Shown here: piece after piece, positions 8,287-17,792 of the stretch
Layout: the number at the start of each line of letters is the position of its first letter
Position numbering within the stretch: the stretch's first letter is position 1
DNA from: Chloroflexota bacterium
Lineage (GTDB): Bacteria; Chloroflexota; Dehalococcoidia; Lucifugimonadales; JADFKI01
Assembly: GCA_009840355.1 (NCBI GenBank)
Contig: VXNZ01000025.1
Span: 150,482 to 214,481, forward strand
DNA length: 64,000 bases
Direction of reading: 5' to 3'
Notes under the pieces: model-generated
Told to the model about the DNA's origin: nothing
Databases searched by the model: none
The model's input: the letters and a program-made list of their open reading frames with translations, nothing else
Position numbers and translations under genes: made by a program

Positions 8287-9450
8287 ATGAAGCTTGCCGA
8301 GCGAATGAGCCGACTGGGAACCGAAACCGCCTTCGAGGTCTTGGCGAAGGCGCGTCGTCTGGAAGCCGAAGGAATGGATGTTATACATCTGGAAATCGGC
8401 GAGCCGGACTTCGACACGCCGGAGAACATCGTCGAAGCGGGCGTTACTGCACTCCGGCGCGGCGAAACGCACTACGGTCCATCGCCCGGATTCCCTGATG
8501 TTCGCGCATCTATCGCGCAGGAAATAGCCGACACGCGCGGCATCTCCGTAACCGGCGACAATGTGGTCATCACGCCCGGCGGCAAGCCGATTATGTTCTT
8601 CATAATGCTCGCCCTCGTGGACTACGGCGACGAAGTCCTGTACCCCAACCCGGGCTTCCCGATCTACGAATCTATGATTAGCTTCGCCGGCGGCGTACCG
8701 GTGCCGATGCGCCTGCACGAATCGCTGGACTTCAACATCGATATGGACGAGGTCGCCGGGCAAATTACGGACAAAACGAAGCTGATGATTGTCAACTCGC
8801 CGAACAATCCTTGCGGCAGTGTGATCGAGCGAAAGCAGCTCGAGGCGCTGGCTAATCTGGCGAAAGAGCACGACATTATCGTGCTGTCAGACGAAATATA
8901 CATTCGCTTCCTATTTGAAGGCACGCACCACAGCATCTCAGCATTCCCCGATATGCGCGACCGCACGATTATTCTCGATGGCTTTTCCAAGACATACGCG
9001 ATGACTGGCTGGCGCGCGGGCTACGGCGTGATGCCGACGGAACTGGTCGAGCCGATTTCTCGACTGGTTACGAACAGCGTTTCTTGCACGGCGAGCTTTA
9101 CGCAATATGCCGCGCTCGAAGCGATTGTCGGTCCACAGGACGCGCCGAACAGCATGGTCGAAGAGTTCGCGCGGCGGCGGCACATCATCGTTGACGGGCT
9201 GAACGCGATAGATGGCATTCGCTGCGCCACGCCAAAGGGCGCATTCTACGCCTTCCCCAATATCGAAGGCACCGGGCTGAGCAGCAGAGACTTCGCCGAC
9301 CGCGCGCTGCAAGAAGCGGGCGTCGCGTGTCTGGCAGGCGAGTCGTTCGGGCAATACGGCAACGGCTTCGTGCGTTTCTCGTTCGCCAACTCGGTGGAAA
9401 ACATCGAAGAGGCGCTCCGCCGGCTCGACCGCTTCGTTCAATCCCTTTAA
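8287..9450 (+). CDS. Pyridoxal-phosphate class I/II aminotransferase
   Basis: Fold-type I PLP aminotransferase of 387 residues, aspartate-aminotransferase-like. Key signatures: GEPDFDTP (38-45), HYGPSPGFPDVR (62-73), NSPNNPCGSV (170-179), SDEIY (201-205) and the Schiff-base Lys235 in DGFSKTYAMTGWRAGYG, with the substrate carboxylate Arg in GFVRFSF near the end. I chose ATG 8287, preceded by GGGGGA at 5 bases, over an in-frame ATG 24 bases upstream. Amino donor and acceptor cannot be decided. nadE follows 33 bases later on the same strand, so the two are probably co-transcribed. Confidence 0.92.
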   Translation: MKLAERMSRLGTETAFEVLAKARRLEAEGMDVIHLEIGEPDFDTPENIVEAGVTALRRGETHYGPSPGFPDVRASIAQEIADTRGISVTGDNVVITPGGKPIMFFIMLALVDYGDEVLYPNPGFPIYESMISFAGGVPVPMRLHESLDFNIDMDEVAGQITDKTKLMIVNSPNNPCGSVIERKQLEALANLAKEHDIIVLSDEIYIRFLFEGTHHSISAFPDMRDRTIILDGFSKTYAMTGWRAGYGVMPTELVEPISRLVTNSVSCTASFTQYAALEAIVGPQDAPNSMVEEFARRRHIIVDGLNAIDGIRCATPKGAFYAFPNIEGTGLSSRDFADRALQEAGVACLAGESFGQYGNGFVRFSFANSVENIEEALRRLDRFVQSL

Positions 9451-9483
9451 CGACGCCCTTCACCACACCGTCGGGCAATCGCA

Positions 9484-11238
9484 ATGCGCACATTCAGACT
9501 GGCACTGGCACAGATGAACGCCACCGTCGGAGACTTCGACGGCAACACCGAACGCATAGTCGAGGGCATCCACGAAGCCCGCGACCTCGGAGCGGATCTT
9601 GTTGCGTTCCCCGAGCTTGCGCTGCCCGGCTATCCGCCTGAAGACCTGCTGCTCAAGCCGCAGTTCATCCGCGAAAACCATGACCGCCTCGCCGCGATTG
9701 CCGCCGAGTGTCGTGGCATCGCCGCCATCGTGGGCTACATCGACTCCGATTTGGACATCTACAACGCCGCCGCTTTCATCCACGACGGGCGGATTGTCGG
9801 CACATACCGCAAGATGTACCTGCCGAACTACGGCGTGTTCGACGAAGACCGCTACTTCGCCGCGGGCAGCGAATGTCCCGTTTACACGCTCAACGGCACG
9901 CCCGTCGGCGTCAACATCTGCGAAGACATCTGGTATGCGACAGGACCGGCCGTCGTGCAACGCGCAGCCGGCGCGGAAATAATCGTGAACATCAACGGCT
10001 CTCCTTTCCATGCAGGCAAGCGCGCCTTCCGCGAGAAGATGCTCGCCACGCGCGCCGCTGACAATGGGCTGTTCGTGGCATATGTGAATCTTGTCGGCGG
10101 GCAGGACGAGCTTGTCTTCGATGGTGGAAGCCTCATCTTCGCGCCGGACGGCAACATTATCGCAGAGGCGGCACAGTTCGAGGAGCGTTTGCTAGTCGCG
10201 GACCTCGATGTGGAAGCAGTATTCCGTTCGCGCCTGAGAGACCCGCGCACCCGCAAGGAACGCGGCGCAGACCTTGCGCACATCGGCACACCTGTCAAAG
10301 TCGCGGTGTCGGACTACGCGGATGGGGAAGGCAAGCCTACACTGCCCACGGCGAACAAGTGCCTGCCTGCCGATAGGAAGACATACGACGATGTTGCGGA
10401 AGTCTATGCCGCGCTGACGACCGGCACGCGCGACTATGTGCGCAAGTGCGGCTTCGGCAAGGTGCTCGTCGCCCTTTCCGGCGGCATAGATTCCACGCTG
10501 GTCGCAGCGATCGCCGCAGACGCGCTCGGCAGCGAGAATGTCGTCGGCATCGCAATGCCGTCTCGGTATTCGTCAGAGGGCAGCGTTATGGACGCAATGG
10601 CGCTGTGCGACAATCTCGGCGTCGAATTATGGACGCTGCCGATAGAGGACGCGTTCAGCGCATATCTGGACACGCTCGCGCCGAAGTTCGCAGGCACTGA
10701 GATCGGCGTTGCGGAGGAAAACATGCAGTCGCGCATTCGCGGCAACCTGATTATGGCGGCGTCAAACAAGTTCAACTGGCTGGTGCTGACCACCGGCAAT
10801 AAATCTGAGATGGCGACCGGCTACGCGACCATCTACGGCGACATGGCGGGCGGCTACGCCGTAATCAAAGATGTGCCAAAGCAACTCGTGTATGCGCTTT
10901 GCCGCTACCGAAACACCGTGGGAGACGCGCCCGTCATCCCGCAAAGCGTCATAGACAAGCCGCCAAGCGCCGAACTGCGCCCCGACCAGAAGGACGAAGA
11001 CTCGCTGCCGCCGTACAGCGTGCTAGATCCGATACTCAAGGCGTATGTGGAAGACGATTACGCCTTCGACGACATTGTAGCGATGGGCTACGACGCTGAC
11101 ATCGTGAAGCAAATCGTAACGCTCGTTGACCGCAACGAATACAAGCGCCGTCAAGCGCCGCCCGGCATCAAAATCACACCGCGCAACTTCGGCCGCGACC
11201 GCCGCATGCCGATAGCAAATCGGTATAGGCCGTTCTAA
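9484..11238 (+). CDS. nadE: Glutamine-dependent NAD+ synthetase
   Basis: Final step of NAD synthesis: ATP-dependent amidation of nicotinic-acid adenine dinucleotide using glutamine. Two domains are present in 584 residues. The N-terminal nitrilase-type glutaminase has the catalytic triad Glu44 (FPELALPGYPPEDL), Lys110 (YRKMYLPNYGVFDE) and Cys146 (NICEDIW). The C-terminal synthetase has the ATP-pyrophosphatase loop SGGIDS at 332-337 and the TTGNKSEMATGY motif. It follows the aminotransferase and ends 9 bases from the convergent amidohydrolase. Confidence 0.96.
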   Translation: MRTFRLALAQMNATVGDFDGNTERIVEGIHEARDLGADLVAFPELALPGYPPEDLLLKPQFIRENHDRLAAIAAECRGIAAIVGYIDSDLDIYNAAAFIHDGRIVGTYRKMYLPNYGVFDEDRYFAAGSECPVYTLNGTPVGVNICEDIWYATGPAVVQRAAGAEIIVNINGSPFHAGKRAFREKMLATRAADNGLFVAYVNLVGGQDELVFDGGSLIFAPDGNIIAEAAQFEERLLVADLDVEAVFRSRLRDPRTRKERGADLAHIGTPVKVAVSDYADGEGKPTLPTANKCLPADRKTYDDVAEVYAALTTGTRDYVRKCGFGKVLVALSGGIDSTLVAAIAADALGSENVVGIAMPSRYSSEGSVMDAMALCDNLGVELWTLPIEDAFSAYLDTLAPKFAGTEIGVAEENMQSRIRGNLIMAASNKFNWLVLTTGNKSEMATGYATIYGDMAGGYAVIKDVPKQLVYALCRYRNTVGDAPVIPQSVIDKPPSAELRPDQKDEDSLPPYSVLDPILKAYVEDDYAFDDIVAMGYDADIVKQIVTLVDRNEYKRRQAPPGIKITPRNFGRDRRMPIANRYRPF

Positions 11239-11247
11239 CCGGCAGTT

Positions 11248-12669
11248 TTAGCCCGCGTACAACTTCGTCCCAGCTATATCGACGATTTGGTAAGGCAAGC
11301 CGCTTGCTTTGGCGGAGCGCTGGCCGGCTCGCGTTACTAGCAGGTTCCCGCCGGTGCCGACGACTTGGCCGTCCACCATTATCGGCTTGCCCGCGACGAA
11401 GCTCATCGTCGGCTCGTTCGTCTGCGGGTCAATTACGGTGACATCCGCATCCGCGCCTTCGCTGAAGTGCCCCTTGTTTGGCAAGCCAAGCATCAGCGCG
11501 GGTGTGAGCGATAGTTTGGTCGCCATTTCAAGCGGCGATAACGCCCCGAACTTTACGAGCGCCATGCTGGTCTGTATCGCCACATTGCGCGGGTGGCAGC
11601 CGCCGTCCGTTGCAACCGCGTCCACGATGAACTCGCCGGAGTCATTCTTCGCCGTGGTCAGCTTGAACGCGCTAGACGGCAGATTGACAGGGAAGCTCAC
11701 GCCGACATGCGTGTTCTCGCGCTCGTACATCGCCAGCGCTTCTTTAGATTTCAGATATACCACATGCCCGCCGCGCTGCGCGATGACAGAGGCGTATCCG
11801 TCCGCGATCGCCTGATTCATGCCTTCACGCGTAGGTGAGTATCCGCGCTGCGCGAGGCAGTTGCGCGACACATTCGCCATCACGAATCCCTCGCCGTCGC
11901 AGCTGCCGCTTGTACCGTTTTGCACCGCGTGATACGCCTCCGTATTTAGCTGACCGCGCATATTCTCCAGTATGTCCAGCGTCTCCTCGCACTCCGCGTC
12001 CGCGTCTTCAATGACGCCGCGGCAGTACGAATTGACATGCGCCACATGCAGCCGTCCCTTGCCCACGATTTCGGGAATCTCACGCATGCCGCCCAGGTGA
12101 CTGCCTGATTCGCGAGTGCCAATGTGAAATGCAACATACGCGAGTTGGTCGTTGCTCGCGCGCACCACATCGCCGGTCGTATTTGGGCTGAACGGATAGT
12201 AGCCGCCCAGAATTTTGACGCCAAAACAGCCCTGTTTTAGCGCGCCGGAGACGATGTCCCTCGCCACTGAGGACGACGGCTCGCCCACCGGCATTGTAAC
12301 CCCTGGTATAAGTGCGTACAGGCATGCGACATTCAACCCCGCGCCTTTGCGCTTGATGCCGTCAATGAGCGTGGGCCCCGTCCCCGCCATGTCAAGCACC
12401 GTCGTAGTGCCCGCGCGCGCCAGCATCGCGTATCCCAGCGCCGGGTCCCAGTTGCGCGAGAGTCCGGCGACATGTGCGTGGGTGTCAATCTGCCCGGGCA
12501 TCACCCAACGCCCGGTCATATCCACAATCTCTTCGCCGTCAAACGGGTCGAGGTCTGGCGCGACCCGCGAAATCAGTCCATCCTTGACGCCCACATCCGC
12601 AATGCCCTCGAAATCATTCGCAGGGTCGAGCACCGTGCCGCCGCTCAATATCAGATCGTACTTTGCCAT
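11248..12669 (-). CDS. Amidohydrolase (N-acyl-D-amino-acid deacylase/dihydroorotase-like)
   Basis: Metal-dependent amidohydrolase-superfamily enzyme of about 473 residues. The composite N-terminal domain gives DLILSGGTVLDP; the metal-binding HxH is in GQIDTHAHV; HVAHVNSY supplies a later metal histidine; and the C-terminal GHFSEGADADVTVID closes the family pattern. It acts on a C-N bond of an unknown cyclic or acyl amide. I prefer the start at 12669 (MAKYDL), which has GGATGG six bases ahead, over the ATG at 12681. It is divergent from the LLM oxidoreductase next door, with which it may share a catabolic role; that is only inference. Confidence 0.85.
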   Translation of the reverse strand: MAKYDLILSGGTVLDPANDFEGIADVGVKDGLISRVAPDLDPFDGEEIVDMTGRWVMPGQIDTHAHVAGLSRNWDPALGYAMLARAGTTTVLDMAGTGPTLIDGIKRKGAGLNVACLYALIPGVTMPVGEPSSSVARDIVSGALKQGCFGVKILGGYYPFSPNTTGDVVRASNDQLAYVAFHIGTRESGSHLGGMREIPEIVGKGRLHVAHVNSYCRGVIEDADAECEETLDILENMRGQLNTEAYHAVQNGTSGSCDGEGFVMANVSRNCLAQRGYSPTREGMNQAIADGYASVIAQRGGHVVYLKSKEALAMYERENTHVGVSFPVNLPSSAFKLTTAKNDSGEFIVDAVATDGGCHPRNVAIQTSMALVKFGALSPLEMATKLSLTPALMLGLPNKGHFSEGADADVTVIDPQTNEPTMSFVAGKPIMVDGQVVGTGGNLLVTRAGQRSAKASGLPYQIVDIAGTKLYAG

Positions 12670-12769
12670 ATCCCCATCCATCCTATTCTTCCCTGTTCAT
12701 CCTATCCACTGCCGTTATGTTACACTGACACTCGCCAAGTGCAAACCGACATACCCTGCGGAGGCTGCA

Positions 12770-13642
12770 ATGACCAAGATAGGCGCGATTTTCCCACAGA
12801 CGGAGATAGGCAACGACACCGGCGCAATACGCGAATACGCTCAGACGACCGAATCGCTCGGATTCGATTTCCTGCTGGCGTTCGACCATGTGCTGGGCGC
12901 GAACTCCGCCTCGCATCCTGAATTGACCGGACCATATCGGCACACGGACGCATTCCATGAGCCGTTCGTGTTGTTCGGCTATCTGGCGGCAGTCACCGAC
13001 AGCATCGAACTCGCCACCGGCATCATCATACTGCCGCAGCGCCAGACCGCGCTCGTCGCCAAGCAGGCGGCGGCGGTGGATGTGCTCAGCAACGGCAGGC
13101 TGCGGCTGGGCATCGGCGTTGGCTGGAACTATGTGGAATACGAGGCGCTCAACGAAAACTGGCGCAACCGCGGCGCGCGCTCCGAAGAGCAGATCGATGT
13201 GATGCGTCAACTGTGGACGAACGAACTCATCACCTACGAAGGCAAGTGGCACAAGATAACGGACGCCGGCATATTGCCGTTGCCGGTGCAGCGTCCCATA
13301 CCCGTGTGGCTAGGCGGCGCGTCCGACCGCACAATCCGCCGCATCGTCAACATCGGCGACGGATGGATACTCACAGGACGACCGGACGACCGCGCGAAGG
13401 GGCTTATCGAAACGCTGCACACCTACGCCAACGAAGCGGGGCGCGACATCGCAAGCATAGGTCTCGAAGGCTGGGTATCGGCAAGCATCGGTGGCCCCGA
13501 CGACTGGGCGAAGGAAGCCGAAGACTGGAAGGCGCTTGGCGCGACGCATGTGTCCCTGAACACGATGCGCGCCGGTTTCGACACACCCGCAGCGCACATT
13601 GACGCCATAACCCGCTTCAAGGAAGCGACATCGGGCCTGTAA
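12770..13642 (+). CDS. LLM-class (luciferase-like) flavin/F420-dependent oxidoreductase
   Basis: Luciferase-like TIM-barrel oxidoreductase of 290 residues. The typical order is visible: AREYA-type opening (IREYAQTTESLGFDFLLAFDH), ELATGIIILPQR, VDVLSNGRLRLGIGVGWN and PVWLGGASDRTIRR. The pattern resembles the Rv2161c-like F420 family. Start ATG 12770 is preceded by GGAGG at 5 bases; the longer frame upstream is antisense to the amidohydrolase and not real. Cofactor (F420 or FMN) and substrate remain open. Confidence 0.88.
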   Translation: MTKIGAIFPQTEIGNDTGAIREYAQTTESLGFDFLLAFDHVLGANSASHPELTGPYRHTDAFHEPFVLFGYLAAVTDSIELATGIIILPQRQTALVAKQAAAVDVLSNGRLRLGIGVGWNYVEYEALNENWRNRGARSEEQIDVMRQLWTNELITYEGKWHKITDAGILPLPVQRPIPVWLGGASDRTIRRIVNIGDGWILTGRPDDRAKGLIETLHTYANEAGRDIASIGLEGWVSASIGGPDDWAKEAEDWKALGATHVSLNTMRAGFDTPAAHIDAITRFKEATSGL

Positions 13643-13656
13643 GACTAATACAAAAA

Positions 13657-13696
13657 TCCCTTCCCCCTTGACGGGGGAAGGTTAGGATGGGGGTGA
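13657..13696 (+). repeat. GC-rich hairpin repeat, family B copy
   Basis: Copy of a short intergenic repeat: CCCTTCCCCC, TTGAC, GGGGGAAGG, then TTAGGATGGGGGTGAA. Nearly identical to 63599-63640. The first two arms pair as a hairpin. Confidence 0.8.
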
Positions 13697-13738
13697 ACGA
13701 TAGCGGACAGTCATCGACTTGACCGCCCGCTATTCCAC

Positions 13739-14796
13739 TTACTCATCCAGCACCAACCGTTTCTCCAGTGGAATTACCTCTCGAATTTCTTGCGGCAAGT
13801 CGTCGTATGTGTCAAGCAGTCTTTCTACCAACTGACTCCCGTCCCAGAGCCTTATCTCAAAGAACGATCGCCTATTCTCGTCAAGAACCGGCTTTGTGAA
13901 TCCGCTCAAGCTAACCAATAATCCGTAATCAGCTCCGAACCCATGCACATTACCTTGAAGCCTGTTGTAGTCAGGTATTCGTACGGGGGATGCTCCCGAT
14001 TTCACCTGAACGCACAACTTAGGGCTATCGAAACCTAACGCCCCACTGCCTGCAAGTATATCCGCGCCACCATCCGGTCCTCGCTTTGTTTCCAATACCG
14101 TGTATCCTCGCTTCCAGAATACGCGCTACCAGATATTCCAAGTGATGTTCCCTGAACCTATCTCGGACGCGGTCTAGGATGCGGTCGTTATTGGCCTCTA
14201 CTAGGTTCACTCTAACCTCGTCGTCGTCCAAGTCATCAGAACTTGAAGACGGCGTAGGCGGCTCCACTACATGCTCGGCGCCAAGATAGACATTAGCGAC
14301 CTGCTGAATTCGCGCTTCGGCGTTGTCTTTCCTAACCTGCGACACGGTGAGTTGAGAAGTGAATGAATTCTTCAAGTCTTGGTCAAATATCGCTCGCGGC
14401 ACATCCTCAACAAGCCACTCTACCTCACGAGTGTGCGGCAAAGGCGCTTGCGATTTGTCAGGGTTATACACATAGTCCCCTGCTATCTTTCCACACATAG
14501 TCCCCTGCTATCTTTCCAATGGCAACTACCTTCAGACGCTTGCGCGGCAAGACTATCATTTCGCCTATCTGCATGTCGTTAGCGAAATGCCAAAGTTGAG
14601 ACGCTTGAGACGCTACCTGCTGCAAACTCAAGCCCTCACTTTGCCTATGAAGGTAATCGCGAAAAGCTTCGTAATCTGGGAAGTCTGCTACGCTATGCTT
14701 ATGAACGAAACCAATCCCATACACGCCCTCATTAAGAGCGAACTCTTCATTCTCGCCCATCCTGCCAGCCCTGATTATCCAAACTGCCATTTTCAA
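13739..14796 (-). pseudogene. Mrr-like restriction endonuclease, broken by two frameshifts
   Basis: Three overlapping minus-strand frames read as one protein. The N-terminal piece (14464-14796) resembles a PUA/EVE-like module (VWIIRAGRMGENEEFALNEG). The middle piece (14025-14498) continues without loss. The C-terminal piece (13739-14095) is an Mrr-type PD-(D/E)XK nuclease with GPDGGADI and the catalytic QVKSG. The first break is an exact 25-bp tandem duplication at 14468-14517. Removing one copy rejoins ...AIGKIAGDYV to YNPDKSQ. The second break is near 14100, where LVARILEAR must shift into GYTVLETKRGPDGG, consistent with a 2-base loss or 1-base gain. The start is TTG 14796 or ATG 14790. In the living cell it would have cut modified foreign DNA; here it is presumably inactive. 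Confidence 0.85.
14468..14517. repeat. Perfect 25-bp tandem duplication inside the Mrr gene
   Basis: Bases 14468-14492 are repeated exactly at 14493-14517 (unit begins ACACATAGTCCCCTGC). A 25-base insertion shifts the frame by +1 and creates the first break in the restriction gene. Confidence 0.97.
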
Positions 14797-14844
14797 CTCA
14801 CTTATCGTTTACAAATTTCACACCATCGCCCCTGAATTATACGC

Positions 14845-14850
14845 TATAAT
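14845..14850 (+). promoter_or_regulatory. Probable -10 box of the glycine cleavage operon
   Basis: A perfect TATAAT lies 45 bases before gcvT. No good -35 hexamer is visible at 16-18 bases. I looked for a glycine riboswitch; the leader is too short and lacks its conserved core. Confidence 0.35.
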
Positions 14851-14894
14851 ATCCACGGTAAAAATCACATCAATCTTGCATATCCTGAGTAGCC

Positions 14895-15992
14895 ATGACA
14901 GACAACAACGAACTCCGGCAGACTTCCCTATACGATACGCATGTATCGCTTGGCGCGCGCATCGTGCCGTTTGGTGGATGGGCTATGCCCATTCAGTACG
15001 ACAGCATCTTGCGGGAAGCACGAGCGGTGCGTTCCAATGTCGGCTTGTTCGATGTGTCGCACATGGGCAGACTGAAGATTCAGGGCAGCGGCGCGGCGCG
15101 GCTGCTCAGTCGCGTGCTCAGCGTCGGCGCGATTTCGATGCGGCCAACGCGCGCGCGGTACTGCCTTATCTGCAACGAAGAGGGCGGTATCATTGACGAC
15201 TGCATCGTGTATCGCAACGGTGAGGAGGACTTTCTGCTCGTGCCTAATGCGGCGAATACCGCCACGGTCATAGACTGGCTGAATCGATGGAATACGCAGC
15301 CGGATACGGTCAGCATCACGAACATCACCACAGAGACGGCGATGATTGCGGTGCAAGGTCCGCAGGCGATCCCGATGCTGAACGGCATCACTGCGGACGA
15401 CATCTCAGACGTGCTGCCGTTCCGCACGGCGACGACGCAGATAGACGGCGTGGAAACAATGCTGGCGCACACCGGCTACACGGGCGAAGACGGCTTCGAG
15501 CTCATCGTTCCCGCCGAAGACGCGCCGCGTATATGGTTGCGCCTAGTCGAGAGCGGCGCGGCGTCTTGCGGGCTTGGCGCGCGCGATGTGCTGCGGCTCG
15601 AAGCGGGCTTGCTGCTGCACGGCAACGACATGAGCGTGGATGTCAACCCATACGAGGCAGGTCTGGCGCGCTTCGTCAACCCGGACAGGCGCGGCTATGT
15701 CGCACGCGAAGCGTTGCTGCGGGCGCGCGACGAAGGCGTAGATAAGTCCCTTGTCGGCTTCTTCATGACAGGTCGCGGTATCGCGCGGCACGGGCACAGC
15801 ATATACCACGAAGGCGAGTGCATAGGCGAGGTTACGAGCGGCAGCCCTTCGCCGCTGCTTGACAGAAACATAGGCTTGGGATATGTTGCTGCTGACTTCT
15901 CGGAGGTTGGCACGCGCCTGCAAATTGACATCCGCGGCCGCCTAGTTGACGCTGAAGTTACCAGCCTTCCATTCTACATACGGAGCATATAG
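14895..15992 (+). CDS. gcvT: Glycine cleavage system T protein (aminomethyltransferase)
   Basis: Folate-dependent T protein, 365 residues. It takes the aminomethyl group from lipoyl-GcvH and yields 5,10-methylene-THF plus ammonia. Signatures: FGGWAMPIQY (near 32), VGLFDVSHMGRLKIQG, the folate-site aspartate in NEEGGIIDDCIVYR, and GYTGEDGFELIVP. The length is typical. It is first of a four-gene operon and is followed by gcvH after 2 bases, so the genes are translationally close. Confidence 0.96.
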   Translation: MTDNNELRQTSLYDTHVSLGARIVPFGGWAMPIQYDSILREARAVRSNVGLFDVSHMGRLKIQGSGAARLLSRVLSVGAISMRPTRARYCLICNEEGGIIDDCIVYRNGEEDFLLVPNAANTATVIDWLNRWNTQPDTVSITNITTETAMIAVQGPQAIPMLNGITADDISDVLPFRTATTQIDGVETMLAHTGYTGEDGFELIVPAEDAPRIWLRLVESGAASCGLGARDVLRLEAGLLLHGNDMSVDVNPYEAGLARFVNPDRRGYVAREALLRARDEGVDKSLVGFFMTGRGIARHGHSIYHEGECIGEVTSGSPSPLLDRNIGLGYVAADFSEVGTRLQIDIRGRLVDAEVTSLPFYIRSI

Positions 15993-15994
15993 CG

Positions 15995-16381
15995 ATGACG
16001 CCTGAAAATCTCAAGTACTCGCAAGAGCACGAATGGGTTCGCATGGAGTCTGACGGCGTTGCAGTCGTCGGCATTACGGAGTTCGCAGCCGAAAGCCTGG
16101 GCGATGTTGTGTTCGTTGAGCTGCCCGCGCTTGGCGACGCGCTCGAGCAGTTCGAAAAAATGGGAGAGATCGAATCGGTCAAAGCGGTGTCGGACTTGTA
16201 TTCGCCCGTATCGGGCACGGTATCGCAGCGTAACGACGAATTGCTGGATGCGCCCGAGTTGGTCAACGACAGCCCATACGACTCGGGCTGGATGCTGCAT
16301 GTCGAACTCTCCGACAACGGCGAGCTAGACATGCTAATGAGCCACGCCGAGTACCAGGCAATGCTTGAAGCGCAGAACTAG
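15995..16381 (+). CDS. gcvH: Glycine cleavage system H protein
   Basis: Lipoyl carrier of the glycine cleavage complex, 128 residues. The lipoyl-lysine is Lys63 in IESVKAVSDLYSPVSG; YSQEHEWVRME at the N-terminus and the family C-terminal SGWMLHVEL are present. It shuttles the aminomethyl group between the P and T proteins. The small spacing to gcvT and 76 bases to gcvPA support one operon. Confidence 0.96.
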   Translation: MTPENLKYSQEHEWVRMESDGVAVVGITEFAAESLGDVVFVELPALGDALEQFEKMGEIESVKAVSDLYSPVSGTVSQRNDELLDAPELVNDSPYDSGWMLHVELSDNGELDMLMSHAEYQAMLEAQN

Positions 16382-16457
16382 ACCCTGCACCTTCCCAAAT
16401 CGCCGAACCCAATTTATCCTGACCCTGCACATTCATTGACTTTGGCGGCTTGCGCCC

Positions 16458-17792
16458 ATGACAGATTCCACTCGCTACACATCACCATATTCGCCGAACA
16501 CCGATGCCGACCGGCGGGCAATGCTCGACGCCATCGGAGTGGATTCGGTTGACGAACTCTTCGCGGATATACCGGAGCAACATCGGAACCCCGCACTCGA
16601 CCTTCCGCCGCCGATGTCCGAGTTCGAACTCAAGCGATATTTCGGCGAACTCGCGGCAATGAACAAGACTCCGGGCGAGTACGCCTGCTTCCTCGGCGCC
16701 GGATCGTACCGGCATCACATACCGGCAATCGTGCGCCAACTCACAAGCCGCAGCGAGTTCATGACCGCGTACACGCCGTACCAGCCTGAGATTTCGCAGG
16801 GCACGCTGCAGACCGAGTTCGAATTTCAGACATTGTGCGCTCAGCTCACCGGCATGGATGTCGCTAATGCGGGCATGTACGATGGCTCCACATCACTCGC
16901 CGAAGCGGTGCTGATGGCATCGCGCGTAACGCGGCGCACCCGTGTCGCCGTTCTCGATTCTGTCTCGCCCGCGTACATCAGCGTGCTGCGCACATACGCA
17001 GAGCCACCCGGTATCACCATCGATGTCGTCAGCGCGGATAATCCGGACCTCAATGAAGATACTGCATGCCTCGTTGCGCAGCAGCCCAACTTCTTGGGCT
17101 ACATCCAGGATATGCAGGCAATCGCAGACCGGGCGCACGACGCCGGCGCGCTGTTCGTCGTCTATGCGGACGCGCTGTCCATGGCGATGTTCACGCCGCC
17201 GGGCGACTATGGCGCGGACATCGTTGCATCCGAGGGACAGGCGCTCGGCGTGCCGCCCACATTCGGCGGTCCGTATGTCGGCGTTTTCGCCTGCAAGCAG
17301 AGCTACATCCGGCAGATGCCCGGCCGCATCGTCGGCAGGACGGTCGATTCGCAAGGGCGCACCGCGTATGTGCTCACACTGCAGACGCGAGAGCAGCACA
17401 TACGCCGCGAACGCGCCACATCCAACATCTGCACATCGGTAGCGCTCATCGCCCTTATGAGTACGGTATATATGGCGGCAAACGGCAGACACGGCATGCG
17501 CCACGCCGCCGAGCTGACATACCAGAAGGCACACTACCTAGCGTCTCTGATAGACGGTATTCCGGGATATTCGGTCGTGGATGGCGGCGCATTCTTCCAA
17601 GAGTTCGCGGTGCGATGCCCCCTACCGCCGTCAACCCTCAACGAGCGGCTGCTCGACTACAAGATTATCGGTGGCTTGGACATCAGCGAACAGTTGCCGA
17701 ACGGCATGCTCGTCTGCGCGACTGAGGTCAACACGCGCGAGGAGATTGACGCCTTCGCAGCCGCGCTTGCGGAGATAGGCACGATAGTATGA
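16458..17792 (+). CDS. gcvPA: Glycine dehydrogenase (decarboxylating) subunit 1
   Basis: First half of the split P protein, 444 residues. It begins YTSPYSPNTDADRRAML and has the family blocks FLGAGSYRHHIPAIVRQL, YTPYQPEISQGTLQ and TFGGPYVGVF. It pairs with subunit 2 to decarboxylate glycine with PLP and pass the aminomethyl group to GcvH. The last codons overlap the start of gcvPB by four bases (ATGA), a classical translational coupling for an obligate heterodimer. Confidence 0.95.
   Translation: MTDSTRYTSPYSPNTDADRRAMLDAIGVDSVDELFADIPEQHRNPALDLPPPMSEFELKRYFGELAAMNKTPGEYACFLGAGSYRHHIPAIVRQLTSRSEFMTAYTPYQPEISQGTLQTEFEFQTLCAQLTGMDVANAGMYDGSTSLAEAVLMASRVTRRTRVAVLDSVSPAYISVLRTYAEPPGITIDVVSADNPDLNEDTACLVAQQPNFLGYIQDMQAIADRAHDAGALFVVYADALSMAMFTPPGDYGADIVASEGQALGVPPTFGGPYVGVFACKQSYIRQMPGRIVGRTVDSQGRTAYVLTLQTREQHIRRERATSNICTSVALIALMSTVYMAANGRHGMRHAAELTYQKAHYLASLIDGIPGYSVVDGGAFFQEFAVRCPLPPSTLNERLLDYKIIGGLDISEQLPNGMLVCATEVNTREEIDAFAAALAEIGTIV

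Noticed and set aside
14797..14894. Glycine riboswitch before gcvT
   Set aside because: The leader is under 100 bases and lacks the conserved glycine aptamer core.
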